NCBI RefSeq assembly: GCF_039955095.1
Contig: NZ_CP154878.1
Span: 1,488,001 to 1,552,000 of the forward strand
DNA: 64,000 nt
Direction of reading: 5' to 3'
Origin: Limosilactobacillus sp. WILCCON 0051
GTDB taxonomy: Bacteria; Bacillota; Bacilli; Lactobacillales; Lactobacillaceae
Below are positions 41,431-52,500 of this stretch, piece by piece; position 1 is the stretch's first letter, and each line of letters opens with the position of its first letter. Under the pieces are notes generated by a model. The model saw only the letters and a program-made list of their open reading frames with translations, was not told the origin of the DNA and searched no databases. The translations under genes and the position numbers were made by a program.

Positions 41431-42477
41431 ATGAAAGCAGCAGTTTGGCATGGCGTAAAAGACATCCGTGTGGAAGATGTTGAATTAAAGCCTTTAAAAT
41501 CTGATGAAGTCGTTGTAAAAGTCGCTTGGGCCGGCATTTGCGGCAGCGATTTACATGAGTACGTCGAAGGTCCGGTTTTCATTCCAGTCGATAAGGTCGA
41601 TGAACTGACTGGCGGCCAGGCACCGCTGACAATGGGACATGAATTTTCTGGGATTGTTGAGGCAGTTGGCGAAAACGTCACTGATGTTAAAATCGGTGAT
41701 CACGTTACCGTCAATCCGACCGTTACTCGTGAACGCTGGAGTGATGATCTCAACGTTTATGACGGCTACTCCTTTATTGGATTAAGCTGTGATGGCGGTT
41801 TTACCACCTTCGTCAACGTCCCTGCACACAGCATTTATCATTTGCCAAGTGAATTTCCTTTAAAGCTGGCGGCCACGATTGAACCAACCGCCGTTGCCGT
41901 GCAGGCCATCAAGGAAGGTTCATTGAAATTCGGCGATACGACGGCAATTTTCGGCGCTGGCCCAATCGGCTGTCTGGTTACGGCGGCGGCTAAGGCAGCG
42001 GGCGCTAGAAAGATTATTGTCTGCGATCTGTCTGAGAGCCGTTTAAACAAGGCAATTGAAATGGGCGCAACCGACGTCATCAATTCTGGCCAGGTCGATG
42101 CCGTTAAGGAGATTCGCAAGCTGGTACCACATGGCGTTGACGTTGCCTTTGAAGTCGCGGGCGTACAGCCTACATTTATTCAGGCGATTCACGCAACCAA
42201 ACCGCGGGGCACGATGGTTGTCGTTTCAATTTTCGCGCGTCCAATTGAATTCAATCCGATGCTTTTAACCAACAGCGGCGTTAAGGTCACCTCAACGATC
42301 GCCTACTCGCGCCAGACGTTTAAGCAGACCGTTGACTTGGTTACGCAGCACAAGATTGAGGTCGCCCCAATCATCACCAAGGAAATCGCGCTTGATGACA
42401 TCGTTGCAGAAGGCTTTGAAACACTGATCAACGATAAAAAGCAGGCCAAGATTCTGGTTGAGCTGAGTGGTGAATAA
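41431..42477 (+). CDS. Zinc-type alcohol dehydrogenase, (R,R)-butanediol dehydrogenase-like
   Basis: 348 residues, medium-chain dehydrogenase. Catalytic zinc ligands are visible as Cys37 (AGICGSDLHEY), His70-Glu71 (MGHEFSG) and a later Glu (ATIEPTAVAVQA). The NAD fold is IFGAGPIGCLV. The overall pattern, including the long EYVEGPVFIP loop, fits butanediol dehydrogenases, which reduce acetoin or diacetyl with NADH. The structural-zinc loop usually has four Cys; here residues about 93-120 (NPTVTRERWSDDLNVY) have none of them. AAAGG precedes ATG 41431. It is a single-gene unit, possibly redox- and catabolite-controlled. Confidence 0.85.
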   Translation: MKAAVWHGVKDIRVEDVELKPLKSDEVVVKVAWAGICGSDLHEYVEGPVFIPVDKVDELTGGQAPLTMGHEFSGIVEAVGENVTDVKIGDHVTVNPTVTRERWSDDLNVYDGYSFIGLSCDGGFTTFVNVPAHSIYHLPSEFPLKLAATIEPTAVAVQAIKEGSLKFGDTTAIFGAGPIGCLVTAAAKAAGARKIIVCDLSESRLNKAIEMGATDVINSGQVDAVKEIRKLVPHGVDVAFEVAGVQPTFIQAIHATKPRGTMVVVSIFARPIEFNPMLLTNSGVKVTSTIAYSRQTFKQTVDLVTQHKIEVAPIITKEIALDDIVAEGFETLINDKKQAKILVELSGE

Positions 42478-42484
42478 AACAACA

Positions 42485-42524
42485 AAAGACCGAACCACGG
42501 GACTGCCCGCGTTCGGTCTTTTTT
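42485..42524. terminator. Bidirectional terminator
   Basis: AAAGACCGAAC pairs with GTTCGGTCTTT, followed by T on both strands. It serves the dehydrogenase and the second giant adhesin. Confidence 0.85.
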
Positions 42525-42565
42525 ACGTCTCATACCTTCAATTAAACTCTACTGCCGTGCAGCAA

Positions 42566-45500
42566 CTAGTCTTCACGACGCTTCTTGTGCGTGCCGAACA
42601 GTGCCAGCAGCGATGACAGCCCGGCCAGACCTAAGCCTGCAGCCGTGGCAGTTTCATTTTGGTCATTGCCTGTCTGTGGCAGAGCTGCCGACTTGCCCTT
42701 GCTTGCCGATGAGGCAGCCTGCTGGTTGGCTGGCGCCGTTTGACCTGGAACTGCTGGTGATGGTGCAGCCGGATTCGTTGGCGTGCCAGGTGCTGTCGGT
42801 TGGCTTGGAGTCGTCGGGTTAGCTGGCGTCGTTGGCTCACTTGGATTCGTTGGCGTCTCATTCTTGGTATATGGTACCGGCGTGTCCTTGGTTGGATCAG
42901 CTGGCGTCACACTTGGCGTACTTGGCGTATAGCCTGGAACGGTTGGCGTTGGCTCATTTGGTACCACCTTGCTTGGATCGTTAGGGTCGTTTTGGTAAAT
43001 CGGCGTGTCGGCACCTGGGATTGGATTGCCGTTTGGATCAACCGGAATGATGCGGCCAAGCTTCTTGTAGATAAATTTAGCCGTTTCATCGCCATTGCCA
43101 AACGTGCCCTTTGTATTCTCCTGCTTTACCAAAACGTAGCCATTGATAACCTTGGCATCCCCAGTGACGTCAAAGGCATCGCCATGCTTGTAGGAGCTGC
43201 CCTTGGATACGCTTGGCGACAGCTCATTGCCATCCTCGTCCACGAACTGCTCCGTCAAACCGTACTGATTCTGCGTGTATGGTACCGGCGTGTCTTTGCC
43301 AGGATCCGTTGGCGTAACCGGGCTTGGATCAACCGGCGTGTAGCCAGGCACACCTGGAATTGGCTCGTTTGGCACCACCTTGGTTGGATCAGTTGGGTCC
43401 GTTGGGTAGGTTGGCGTGTCCGCGCCTGGAATTGGGTTGCCGTTTGGATCAACTGGAATGATCTTGGCGTTTGGCGTGTAGGTTACCGTTTCTTCCACGT
43501 TTGGATCAGCAACAGTTGCCGTCAAACCACCGGCAGTCTTCTTGTCAGCATGGTAGCCATCAACAACCGGCGTATCTTCCGTACCAAAAGTATTAGAACC
43601 TTGCCAGTCACTGGTTGAAAGCACCTTGCCAGTAACCTTGTCAATCGTAACGGTCCGCGTAAAGGCGTCTTCTTTGGTCTGAACCTTGTCAGCTGGCGTC
43701 TGGTCACCGGCCCCAACGTAGTGAATCGTTTGGGTGGCTGCCTTGATCAGATTTTCGCGCGCAGCTGCTGGCGGGTAGACCGGACTGTTTGGATCGTTTG
43801 GATTGATCGGCTCGCCCGGCGTTACCAAATCAGGATCGTTAGGCGTGATCGTCTGCGTCTTGTGCTTTAGGCGAACCACGAAATCATTGCCGGTCTTGGC
43901 GTAGGTCTGCGTTCCATCGGTAAAGTTATTAGAAACCAGTTCATAGCCCTTGTTTTCGTAGTTCTTGATCTTGTCGGCCGTGGTGTAGTTGATCTTGGTG
44001 CCAACTTCTCCTTCTGGCAAGGCGTCTTCATCTAAAAGAACGCCCGTCGTATCATCAATGTATTGAATCGTGCCGGCAACTACTATTGGATCATTGCTGT
44101 AGACGACTTTTTCAACGATATCCTGATCACCAGGAACCACGCCATAAGTATTGACTTTTGGCCGATCAACATGCAGATAGCCTACTTCAGCCGGCGTCTT
44201 TGACTCAACCTCATCAAATTCACCATGCATCGGCGACCAGGCCCGCGCAGCATCCGTAGTGTCGACTTGGCCATCGTTGTTGGTGTCGTAGCCCAGCAGC
44301 TGGCCCGTAACCTTATCAATGACTGCCGCGCGCTTAAAGGTGACGGTCTGCTTAATCGTCGTCTCGCCATTTGGTCCACCCTTAACCGGATTACCGTCCG
44401 CGTCGACATAGTTAATCGTCCGGGTAACGGTATCAGTCAAATCGTCCTTAGCAACGCCATTTGGATATTCCGCGTCGCCCTTAGGATTGATCGGCTGGCC
44501 TGGCGTAGCTGGATCTTCCGGCGTGATCGTCTTGGTGGCGTGCTTTAGATGAACCACGAAATCATTGCCGGACTTGGCGTAGGTCTGCGTTCCATCGCTG
44601 AAGTTATTGGAAACCAGTTCGTAGCCTAGATCCTGGTAGTTCTTGATCTTATCAGCCGTGGTGTAGTTGATCTTGGCCCCAACTTCTCCTTCTGGCAAAG
44701 CCTTTTCATCTAAAAGCGTCCCAGTCGTATCGTCAATGTATTGAATCGTACCGGCAACGGCTAACGAATCCTTGCTGTAGACAACCGTAACCATCGCATC
44801 CTGATCGTCTGGCAAAACAACATGGCTGGCAACCGTTGGCCGGTCAACATGAGTAAAGCCGACTTCAGCTGGTGTCTTGGACGCAACTTCAGCAAATTCA
44901 TCACGAATTGGCAACCAGGCCCGCTCAGCATCCGTGGTGTCAACTTGGCCATCATTGTTGGTGTCGTAGCCTAAAAGCTTGCCGGTAACCTTGTCAATAA
45001 CCGCGGTCCGCTTGAACGTCACGGTTTGAACGTAGGAGCTGGTACCGTCTGGCGAGCCATTGACCGGCTTGCCCTGAGCATCGACATAGTTAATCGTCCG
45101 CTTTACTGTTTCAGTCAAATCATCCTTAGCAACACCATTTGGATATTCCGCGTCGCCCTTAGGATTGATCGGCTGGCCTGGCGTGGCTGGATCTTCCGGC
45201 GTAATCGTCTTGGTGGCGTGCTTTAGGTGAACCACGAAATCATTGCCAACTTTTTCGTAGACCTGGCTGCCATCAGTAAAGTCGTTGGATACCAGTTCAT
45301 AGCCCAGATCCTGGTAGTTCTTGATCTTGTCGGCCGTGGTGTAGTTGATCTTTGAACCAACCGTGCCGCTTGGCAGATCAGATGAGCTTAACATCTTACC
45401 AGTCGTGTCATCAACGTACTTGATCGTACCAGTAACTACTTGGACATATGGTACTGGCGTGTCCTTACCAGGATCAGCTGGCGTAACCGGACTTGGGTCA

Positions 45501-48500
45501 ACCGGTGTGTAGCCTGGTACGTCTGGAATTGGTTCGTTTGGCACGACCTTCGTTGGATCGTTAGGGTCCGTTGGGTAAGTTGGCGTGTCGGCACCTGGAA
45601 TTGGCGTACCGTTTTCATCTACTGGAATCAGCTTGCCGTTTGGAGTGTAGGTTACCGTTTCTTCCACGTTTGGATTATCAACGGTTGCCGTCAATCCACC
45701 GGCAATCTTCTTGTCAGCATGGTAGCCGTCAACAACCGGCGTATCTTCCGTACCAAAAGTATTAGAACCTTGCCAGTCGCTGGTTGAAAGGACTTTACCC
45801 GTAACCTTGTCAATCGTAACGGTCCGCGTAAAGGCATCCTTTTGGGTTTGAGGCTTGTCAGCTGGCGTCTTGTCACCGGCCCCAACATAGTGAATCGTTT
45901 GGGTGGCATCCTTAACTAAGTTTTTGCGGTCAGCATCGGTTGGGTAGACCGGGCTGTTCGGATCGTTAGGGTTGATTGGCTGACCTGGCGTTACCGAGTT
46001 TGGATCGTTAGGCGTAATCGTTTGCGTCTTGTGCTTCAAGCGAACCACAAAATCATTGCCAGTCTTTTCGTAGACCTGACTGCCATCATTAAAGTCGTTG
46101 GAAACCAGTTCATAACCCTTGTTTTCATAGCCCGTAATCTTACCAGCTGTCGTGTAGTTGATCTTGGACCCAACTTCTCCTTCTGGCAAGGCGTCTTCAT
46201 CCAGCGTTACGCCAGTTGTCTCGTCAATGTACGTAATCTTTCCCGATACAAAGACTGGGTTATTACTGTAGACAACCGTTTCCTTCAGATCAGCTTGACC
46301 AGGAACTATCGTCACCGTAGATATCATCGACTTATCAACGTTGTCAAAGCCCAGCGACTTTGGATCAGTTGACTTAACTTCGCTAAATTCAGCACTCAGC
46401 GGTGTCCAGGCACGATCTGCATTTTCAGTGTCAACCTTGCCATCGTTGTTGGTGTCGTAACCCAGAATCTTGCCAGTAACCTTATCAACGATCGTAGTCC
46501 GTTCAAACGTCACAGTCTGGGTGATCGTCTCCTCACCGTTTGGCCCACCTTTAACCGGGTTGCCTTTAGCATCGATATAATTAATCGTTCGGGTAACCGT
46601 GTCAGTCAAGTCATCCTTGGCAACGCCATCTGGATAGTTGACATCGCCCTTAGGATTGATTGGATCATTCGGAGTCTTAGGGTCAGTTGGCTTAACTGGC
46701 GTCGTTTGATGACCATAGTAAACCTTTTCCGTTACGTTGGTGGTGTTGCCATCAACCGTTACCGCTGCTACCGAAGTCCGATCTGGAGCCGTGTAGCCGT
46801 AGTCGGAAAGGTTGGCAGAATCCTGCTGCGTCCAAGTCTGAGCATCAACTTTCGAACTGTCATCGATCGTGTAGCTGGAACCGTCAGTTGAAATCGTACC
46901 ATAGCCGATAAAATTGTTCTGATCATCATAGATCTTGTTGCGCTTTAAGGTTGCGGTCTGTGTAACCGTGCTTTCCAGATTAGAAGGAATTGGCTCACCC
47001 GTTACACTGTCGTAGTATTCGATCGTCCGCGTAACGTCCTTGGTTTCAGCTTCCGTGTGATAAGTTACCTGTTCATAAACAAAGTAGACATCATTAACGG
47101 TGTTGGAGCTGATTCGGCCCGTTTCATCGGATGGCGCTACGTTGTACGTATAGCCGTTGACTTCAGTCGTGCCAGCATTTCCCTTAGATTTATCGCTCTT
47201 AACGTAGCGGTAGGTCTTGCCGTTAACCGTAATTGTCTCCGGTTTGTACGTTGAACCAGAGACATTATATGTAGTGTTATTGCTTGAATTTTCATATGCC
47301 GTTACTGGCGCTTGAATTACGGTACCATCATTGGTTATGTAGTTAACGCGGACTTGGCCTTGCGGTGCGTAGTAGTAGTCAACCGGTGCTTGACCGGCAG
47401 GATTAGGATTAACTAAAACATAGTTGACAACTTTCCCATTCCAACCGTCCAGTTGATCAAAGGTAAAGCCAGCTTTCTTAACGGCTTCCCCACCTTTAAA
47501 GGCATACGTAGCATCATACGAAGGATCACTTGGGCTAATATACTCTGGATCTTTTTCCGTAAGTTTATAGCTTGGATCAATTGCAAAACCGCCACGAGCC
47601 TTCGTCACACCATTATAGGTAGTTTGACTATTGCCAGTAGCTGATACCTCACCTGGTTTGAGTTCCTCGCTCTCAAAGACGACTTTCCAGACACTAGGAT
47701 CGTTAATATCATTGATACTTGCACCGATTTTGGCAAGACGGTAGCTGATACGGACTGTTCCGTCAGTATTCGTTACCAATTGCGTTCGAACAATCTGTAA
47801 ATAGTTCGAAATAGTTCTAGGAGTGAAGACTTGCAGATCGCCAACTTTATAACTGCGCTCTAAATTACCTGTGGTTTTTGAAGGAACTGACACCAAGTCA
47901 TAGCCAACAAAACCGCGTAGGCCCGACGCAGTGTATGTGGAACCAGGTCGACCAGTTTCTTCATATGTTGCTAATACCGTTTCGTTGCCTGCTGCGTCTT
48001 TTGCAATATAGCGGGTTTCAATCGTGCTTGCACTTGGATAATTAAAGCTTGGAATAGTTGCTTCAGTTCGCTTTGCAGAGCTGCCAACCTCATAAACCTT
48101 AGCGGAATACATTTTACCATTGGCACCAGTATTGTAAGGACTAGCATTAAACGAAATCGACTTCGAGGTTACCCCATTAACCGTCGTTTCTGAGTATGAG
48201 TATTGGAATGGTTGGCCATTAGTCGCCTGCAAAGCATCAATCGTTTTGTTTACATCGCCTGGCTTAGCCGCAGTTTCCCAAATCACCTTGTGTTGATCAG
48301 CGTCAACCAATTGAATGTAAACAGTGTCATCATACACACCGTTAGTCGCCTTAGCTGCCGTTGACAACCGGATGTAGTAATTGACACCGTACGTCTGATT
48401 ATAGCTAGTCATTCCCTCGCTAGTCACAGGTCCTAAGCTAAGAATCCCAAACGTGTAGCGGCCTTCAGTAGGATCAGCCTTATAGCCGCTAGGAATCTTT

Positions 48501-49144
48501 GATGAGTTGTCCAAGACCAGACTTGCTCCGTTGGCATTGCTCATTCCTGGCGTAACATCACTATCACTCAGACCTTTAGTCTTACCTTCGTCAGTAATCT
48601 TCCCTTCAGCAGATGCCGCATCATTACTAGTTGTTTGGCTATTGGCAGTCGTAGCAGCTGATGCTTCAGCAGTTGTAATAGAAGCATTAGCATCAGCCGT
48701 TGGAGTCGCGGTTGCAGCTGCCTTTACCGCTGTTTTACTCTGAGCTGCTGTCGACGTGGCTAGAGTCGTTGTTTTAGCAGCAGCCGTGGTTGTGTCACTT
48801 GCAGCCGTTGCTGAATTTGTCGCTGCTTGGCTGGCAGCCGTCGTGGAACTCGAGGTAGCCCGACTGGCAGTCGCAGCACTTTCACTGGCAGCTGCTTGAG
48901 AATTGGTACTGCTTAACACTACTTGACTGGCATTTAAATCCGTCGTCGTGCTGGCGGTCTTTGACTCAGTACCAGTACTTGTAGTATCGGTAGTGGTATC
49001 GGCCGACGCTTGACTATTCCCCATAAACAGCAAGGTCCCCAATAACACTGAAACCGTACCAATGCTTAATTTTCGCAAACCAAAGCGTTGAGCTTGATTG
49101 GCGATTTTTTTCTTTTTTAAATATGTATTATTTTTGGAAAGCAT
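42566..49144 (-). CDS. Giant YSIRK/MucBP/LPQTG surface protein (second, largest)
   Basis: 2192 residues from ATG 49142-49144 (GGGAGGG just upstream). Signal peptide with YSIRK motif RFGLRKLSIGTVSVLLG; Ala/Ser/Thr-rich stretch (about 50-190), a likely O-glycosylation region; a head domain (about 200-600, YTFGILSLGP, TRYIAKDAAGNE) shared with the next two paralogues; then about 14 modules. Using X for the YYAPQGQVRVNYIT unit, F for DVTRTIEYYDSVTGEP, A for RTINYVDAxGNPV, B for GTIQYIDDTTG, C for TIHYVGAGD, D for IPVDxNGxPIPGADTP and E for YGLTEQFVDEDGNE, the order is X-F-A-B-C-D-B-A-B-A-B-C-D-E-D. The end is LPQTG, helix, KKRRED. It has the extra B-A pairs that its paralogues lack. Probably a host mucus or glycan adhesin. 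Confidence 0.92.
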   Translation of the reverse strand: MLSKNNTYLKKKKIANQAQRFGLRKLSIGTVSVLLGTLLFMGNSQASADTTTDTTSTGTESKTASTTTDLNASQVVLSSTNSQAAASESAATASRATSSSTTAASQAATNSATAASDTTTAAAKTTTLATSTAAQSKTAVKAAATATPTADANASITTAEASAATTANSQTTSNDAASAEGKITDEGKTKGLSDSDVTPGMSNANGASLVLDNSSKIPSGYKADPTEGRYTFGILSLGPVTSEGMTSYNQTYGVNYYIRLSTAAKATNGVYDDTVYIQLVDADQHKVIWETAAKPGDVNKTIDALQATNGQPFQYSYSETTVNGVTSKSISFNASPYNTGANGKMYSAKVYEVGSSAKRTEATIPSFNYPSASTIETRYIAKDAAGNETVLATYEETGRPGSTYTASGLRGFVGYDLVSVPSKTTGNLERSYKVGDLQVFTPRTISNYLQIVRTQLVTNTDGTVRISYRLAKIGASINDINDPSVWKVVFESEELKPGEVSATGNSQTTYNGVTKARGGFAIDPSYKLTEKDPEYISPSDPSYDATYAFKGGEAVKKAGFTFDQLDGWNGKVVNYVLVNPNPAGQAPVDYYYAPQGQVRVNYITNDGTVIQAPVTAYENSSNNTTYNVSGSTYKPETITVNGKTYRYVKSDKSKGNAGTTEVNGYTYNVAPSDETGRISSNTVNDVYFVYEQVTYHTEAETKDVTRTIEYYDSVTGEPIPSNLESTVTQTATLKRNKIYDDQNNFIGYGTISTDGSSYTIDDSSKVDAQTWTQQDSANLSDYGYTAPDRTSVAAVTVDGNTTNVTEKVYYGHQTTPVKPTDPKTPNDPINPKGDVNYPDGVAKDDLTDTVTRTINYIDAKGNPVKGGPNGEETITQTVTFERTTIVDKVTGKILGYDTNNDGKVDTENADRAWTPLSAEFSEVKSTDPKSLGFDNVDKSMISTVTIVPGQADLKETVVYSNNPVFVSGKITYIDETTGVTLDEDALPEGEVGSKINYTTAGKITGYENKGYELVSNDFNDGSQVYEKTGNDFVVRLKHKTQTITPNDPNSVTPGQPINPNDPNSPVYPTDADRKNLVKDATQTIHYVGAGDKTPADKPQTQKDAFTRTVTIDKVTGKVLSTSDWQGSNTFGTEDTPVVDGYHADKKIAGGLTATVDNPNVEETVTYTPNGKLIPVDENGTPIPGADTPTYPTDPNDPTKVVPNEPIPDVPGYTPVDPSPVTPADPGKDTPVPYVQVVTGTIKYVDDTTGKMLSSSDLPSGTVGSKINYTTADKIKNYQDLGYELVSNDFTDGSQVYEKVGNDFVVHLKHATKTITPEDPATPGQPINPKGDAEYPNGVAKDDLTETVKRTINYVDAQGKPVNGSPDGTSSYVQTVTFKRTAVIDKVTGKLLGYDTNNDGQVDTTDAERAWLPIRDEFAEVASKTPAEVGFTHVDRPTVASHVVLPDDQDAMVTVVYSKDSLAVAGTIQYIDDTTGTLLDEKALPEGEVGAKINYTTADKIKNYQDLGYELVSNNFSDGTQTYAKSGNDFVVHLKHATKTITPEDPATPGQPINPKGDAEYPNGVAKDDLTDTVTRTINYVDADGNPVKGGPNGETTIKQTVTFKRAAVIDKVTGQLLGYDTNNDGQVDTTDAARAWSPMHGEFDEVESKTPAEVGYLHVDRPKVNTYGVVPGDQDIVEKVVYSNDPIVVAGTIQYIDDTTGVLLDEDALPEGEVGTKINYTTADKIKNYENKGYELVSNNFTDGTQTYAKTGNDFVVRLKHKTQTITPNDPDLVTPGEPINPNDPNSPVYPPAAARENLIKAATQTIHYVGAGDQTPADKVQTKEDAFTRTVTIDKVTGKVLSTSDWQGSNTFGTEDTPVVDGYHADKKTAGGLTATVADPNVEETVTYTPNAKIIPVDPNGNPIPGADTPTYPTDPTDPTKVVPNEPIPGVPGYTPVDPSPVTPTDPGKDTPVPYTQNQYGLTEQFVDEDGNELSPSVSKGSSYKHGDAFDVTGDAKVINGYVLVKQENTKGTFGNGDETAKFIYKKLGRIIPVDPNGNPIPGADTPIYQNDPNDPSKVVPNEPTPTVPGYTPSTPSVTPADPTKDTPVPYTKNETPTNPSEPTTPANPTTPSQPTAPGTPTNPAAPSPAVPGQTAPANQQAASSASKGKSAALPQTGNDQNETATAAGLGLAGLSSLLALFGTHKKRRED

Positions 49145-49235
49145 TAAGATCCCTCCCACGAATTAAAAATCTCAAAATCCAATTAATTTCTAAAGCATGC
49201 CCTTCAGCTATTTTTAGACTGATAGGTACACTTCT

Positions 49236-49263
49236 ATTTTACCTAATTGATATATAACATCAA
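49236..49263 (-). promoter_or_regulatory. Promoter of the second giant adhesin
   Basis: On the minus strand: TTGATG (49258-49263), 16 bases, TAAAAT (49236-49241), about 90 bases before the start codon. The remaining gap up to 49490 is AT-rich with nothing else identified. Confidence 0.55.
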
Positions 49264-49491
49264 GAAGTTTAATAAAGTGATATTTTGTTGTTATATTAAA
49301 CCATTTAGCATTTTAAAAAATCAATTGATATACTAATAGCAAAAGATGAAAACTTTATAATAGCAATTAAGGCAGCGCTGCCATAATAGAGCTTGTCATA
49401 AAAGGTAATTCCTTTTTCTAATTATCTAGTTCTTTAAATCACCGCTTATCAAACGCTCATCAAAAATCATTTTCCCATTTACGTTTAACAG

Positions 49492-49531
49492 CAAAAAGGC
49501 CGGTCACTTAACAGTAAAGTGATCGACCTTT
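49492..49531 (-). terminator. Terminator of the third giant adhesin
   Basis: AAAGGCCGGTCACTT pairs with AAGTGATCGACCTTT (two G-U or mismatched pairs), T5 on the minus strand. Nearly identical to the terminator at 55018-55056. Confidence 0.85.
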
Positions 49532-49579
49532 TCAATTTCAGTTTCTCATGAGCAGGATTCTGCTTTTGAAACCTTTAGA

Positions 49580-52500
49580 TTAATCTTCGCGACGCTTCTT
49601 GCGCGTACCGAACAGTGCCAGCATTGATGCGATACCGGCAAAGCCTAAGCCCATTGCAGCCGTAGCTTCGTTCTTATCGTTACCGGTTTGTGGCAGCGTT
49701 GCCTGCTTAGCAGCTTCAGTCTTAGCTGACGTTGGCGTTGCTTGACCCTGACCAGCTGGTGCTGCAGGAGTCTGTGGCTGTTCAGCTGGAGTAACTGGCG
49801 TTGTTGCTTCGCCTGGAGTCGTTGGTGTTGAAGGAGTTGTAGGCGTAGTCGGCGTCGATGGAGTATCAGGCGTCGTTGGCGTTTCCTTCTTAGTGTATGG
49901 TACCGGCGTGTCTTCAGTTGGATCCGCTGGCGTGATTGGACTTGGATCAACTGGCGTGTAGCCCGGTACTTCCGGAATTGGTTCGTTTGGAATAACCTTC
50001 GTTGGGTCGTTTGGATCGTTTTGGTAGATTGGCGTGTCCGCGCCTGGAATTGGCGTACCGTTTTCATCTACTGGAATGATTTTACCGATTTTCTTGTAGA
50101 TGAACGTTGCCGTTTCATCACCATTGCCAAACGTGCCCTTGGTGTTGTCCTGCTTTACCAGCACGTAGCCGTTGATGACCTTGGCATCGCCAGTCACGTC
50201 AAAGCCGTCGCCGCTCTTGTATGAGCTGCCCTTGTCAACGCTTGGTGACAGTTCGTTGCCATCTTCGTCCACGAACTTCTCCGTTAAGCCGTATTGGTTT
50301 TGCGTGTATGGTACTGGCGTGTCCTTACCAGGATCAGCTGGCGTTACCGGACTTGGGTCAACTGGCGTGTAGCCAGGCACATCAGGAATTGGTTCATCTG
50401 GCACAACCTTAGTTGGATCATTAGGGTCCGTTGGGTAGGTCGGCGTGTCGGCGCCTGGGATTGGCGTACCATTTGGATCAACCGGAACAATCTTACCGTT
50501 TGGAGAATAAGTTACCGTTTCTTCAACGTCTGGATTATCAGGCGTTGCCGTCAGGCCACCGGCAGTCTTCTTGTCGGCATGGTAACCATCAATGACTGGC
50601 GTATCTTCCGTACCGAACGTCTTGGTACCTTCCCAATCGCTCATGGAGATGACTTCACCAGTTACCTTGTCAATCGTAACGGTCCGCGTAAAGGCGTCTT
50701 TTTGAGTTTGAACCTTGTCAGTTGGCGTCTTGTCACCGGCGCCAACGTAGTGAATCGTTTGGGTGGCATCTTTGACCAAGTTGTTGCGGTCAGCATCGGT
50801 TGGGTAAACTGGACTGTCAGGATCATTAGGATTGATTGGCTGGCCGGGCGTTACCGGCGTTGGATCGTTAGGTGTGATGGTTTGTGCCTTGTGCTTCAGG
50901 TGCACTACAAAATCGTTGCCTTCCTTAGCATAAGTCTGCGTACCATCGGCAAAATTATTAGAAACCAACTCGTACCCTTGGTCTTCGTAAGCCTTGATCT
51001 TGTCGGCCGTCGTGTACTTAATCGTTGAACCAACTGCGCCGCTTGGCAGATCAGATGAGCTTAACGTCTTGCCGGTCGTGTCATCAACGTACTTGATCGT
51101 ACCAGTAACTACTTGGACATATGGTACCGGCGTGTCTTTACCAGGATCAGCTGGTGTCACCGGACTTGGATCAACCGGCGTGTAGCCTGGCACGTCTGGA
51201 ATTGGTTCGTTTGGTACCACCTTGGTTGGATCGTTAGGGTCCGTTGGGTAGGTTGGCGTGTCGGCACCTGGGATTGGCGTACCATTTGGATCAACCGGAA
51301 CAATCTTACCGTTTGGTGCGTAAGTTACCGTTTCTTCAACGTCTGGATTATCAGGCGTTGCCGTCAGACCACCGGCAGTCTTCTTGTCGGCATGGTAGCC
51401 GTCAACAAATGGCGTGTCAACCGTATCAAACGTCTTGGTACCTTCCCAGTCACTGGTTGAAAGAACCTTACCAGTTACCTTGTCAATCGTCACGGTCCGC
51501 GTGAAGGCGTCCTTTTGCGTCAGAGTGTTGTCAGCTGGCGTCATGTCGCCGGCCCCAACGTAGTGAATCGTTTGACTGGCATCCTTGACCAAGTTGTTGC
51601 GGTCAGCCTCGGTTGGATAAACCGGACTGTTCGGATCGTTAGGGTTGATTGGGTCGCCTGGCGTTACCGGATTTGGATCGTTAGGCGTGATCGTTTGCGT
51701 CTTGTGCTTCAAATGAACCACAAAGTCGTTGCCAGTCTTTTTGTAGACCTGACTGCCATCAGTGAAGTCGTTAGCTACCAATTCGTAGCCTTGATCTTCG
51801 TAATTTGCAATCTTACCAGCCGTTGTGTAGTTGATCTTGGAACCAACCTCACCGCTTGGCAAACTGTCTTGATCCAGCGTTACGCCAGTCGTATCGTCAA
51901 TGTACGTGATCGTTCCTGATACAACGACTGGGTTATTGCTGTAGACAACCGTTTCCGTCAGATCAGCTTGACCAGGAACTACCGTCACCGTAGATATCGC
52001 CGACTTATCAACATTGTCAAAGCCCAGTGTCTTTGGATCAGCCGACTTAACTTCACTAAGTTCAGCACTCAATGGCGTCCAAGCACGATCTGCACTGTCG
52101 GTATCAACCTTGCCATCATTGTTGGTGTCATAACCCAGAATCTTGCCGGTTACCTTGTCAACGATTGCCGTCCGTTCAAACGTGACAGTCTGTTCGTATG
52201 AACGGGTACCATCAGGAGAGCCATTGACCGGGTTACCATTAGCGTCAACATAGTTAATCGTCCGCTTTACCGTGTCAGTCAAGTCATCCTTGGCAACACC
52301 ATCTGGATAGGTAACGTCACCCTTAGGATTGATTGGTTCGCCTGGCGTGCCCGGATTAGTTGGCGTCACTGGCATCGTTTGGTGACCATAGTAAACCTTT
52401 TCCGTTACGTTGGTCGTGTTGCCATCAACAGTGACCGCAGCTACTGAAGCCCGGTCAGGAGCCGTGTAGCCGTAATCAGAAAGGTCGGCAGAGTCTTGCT

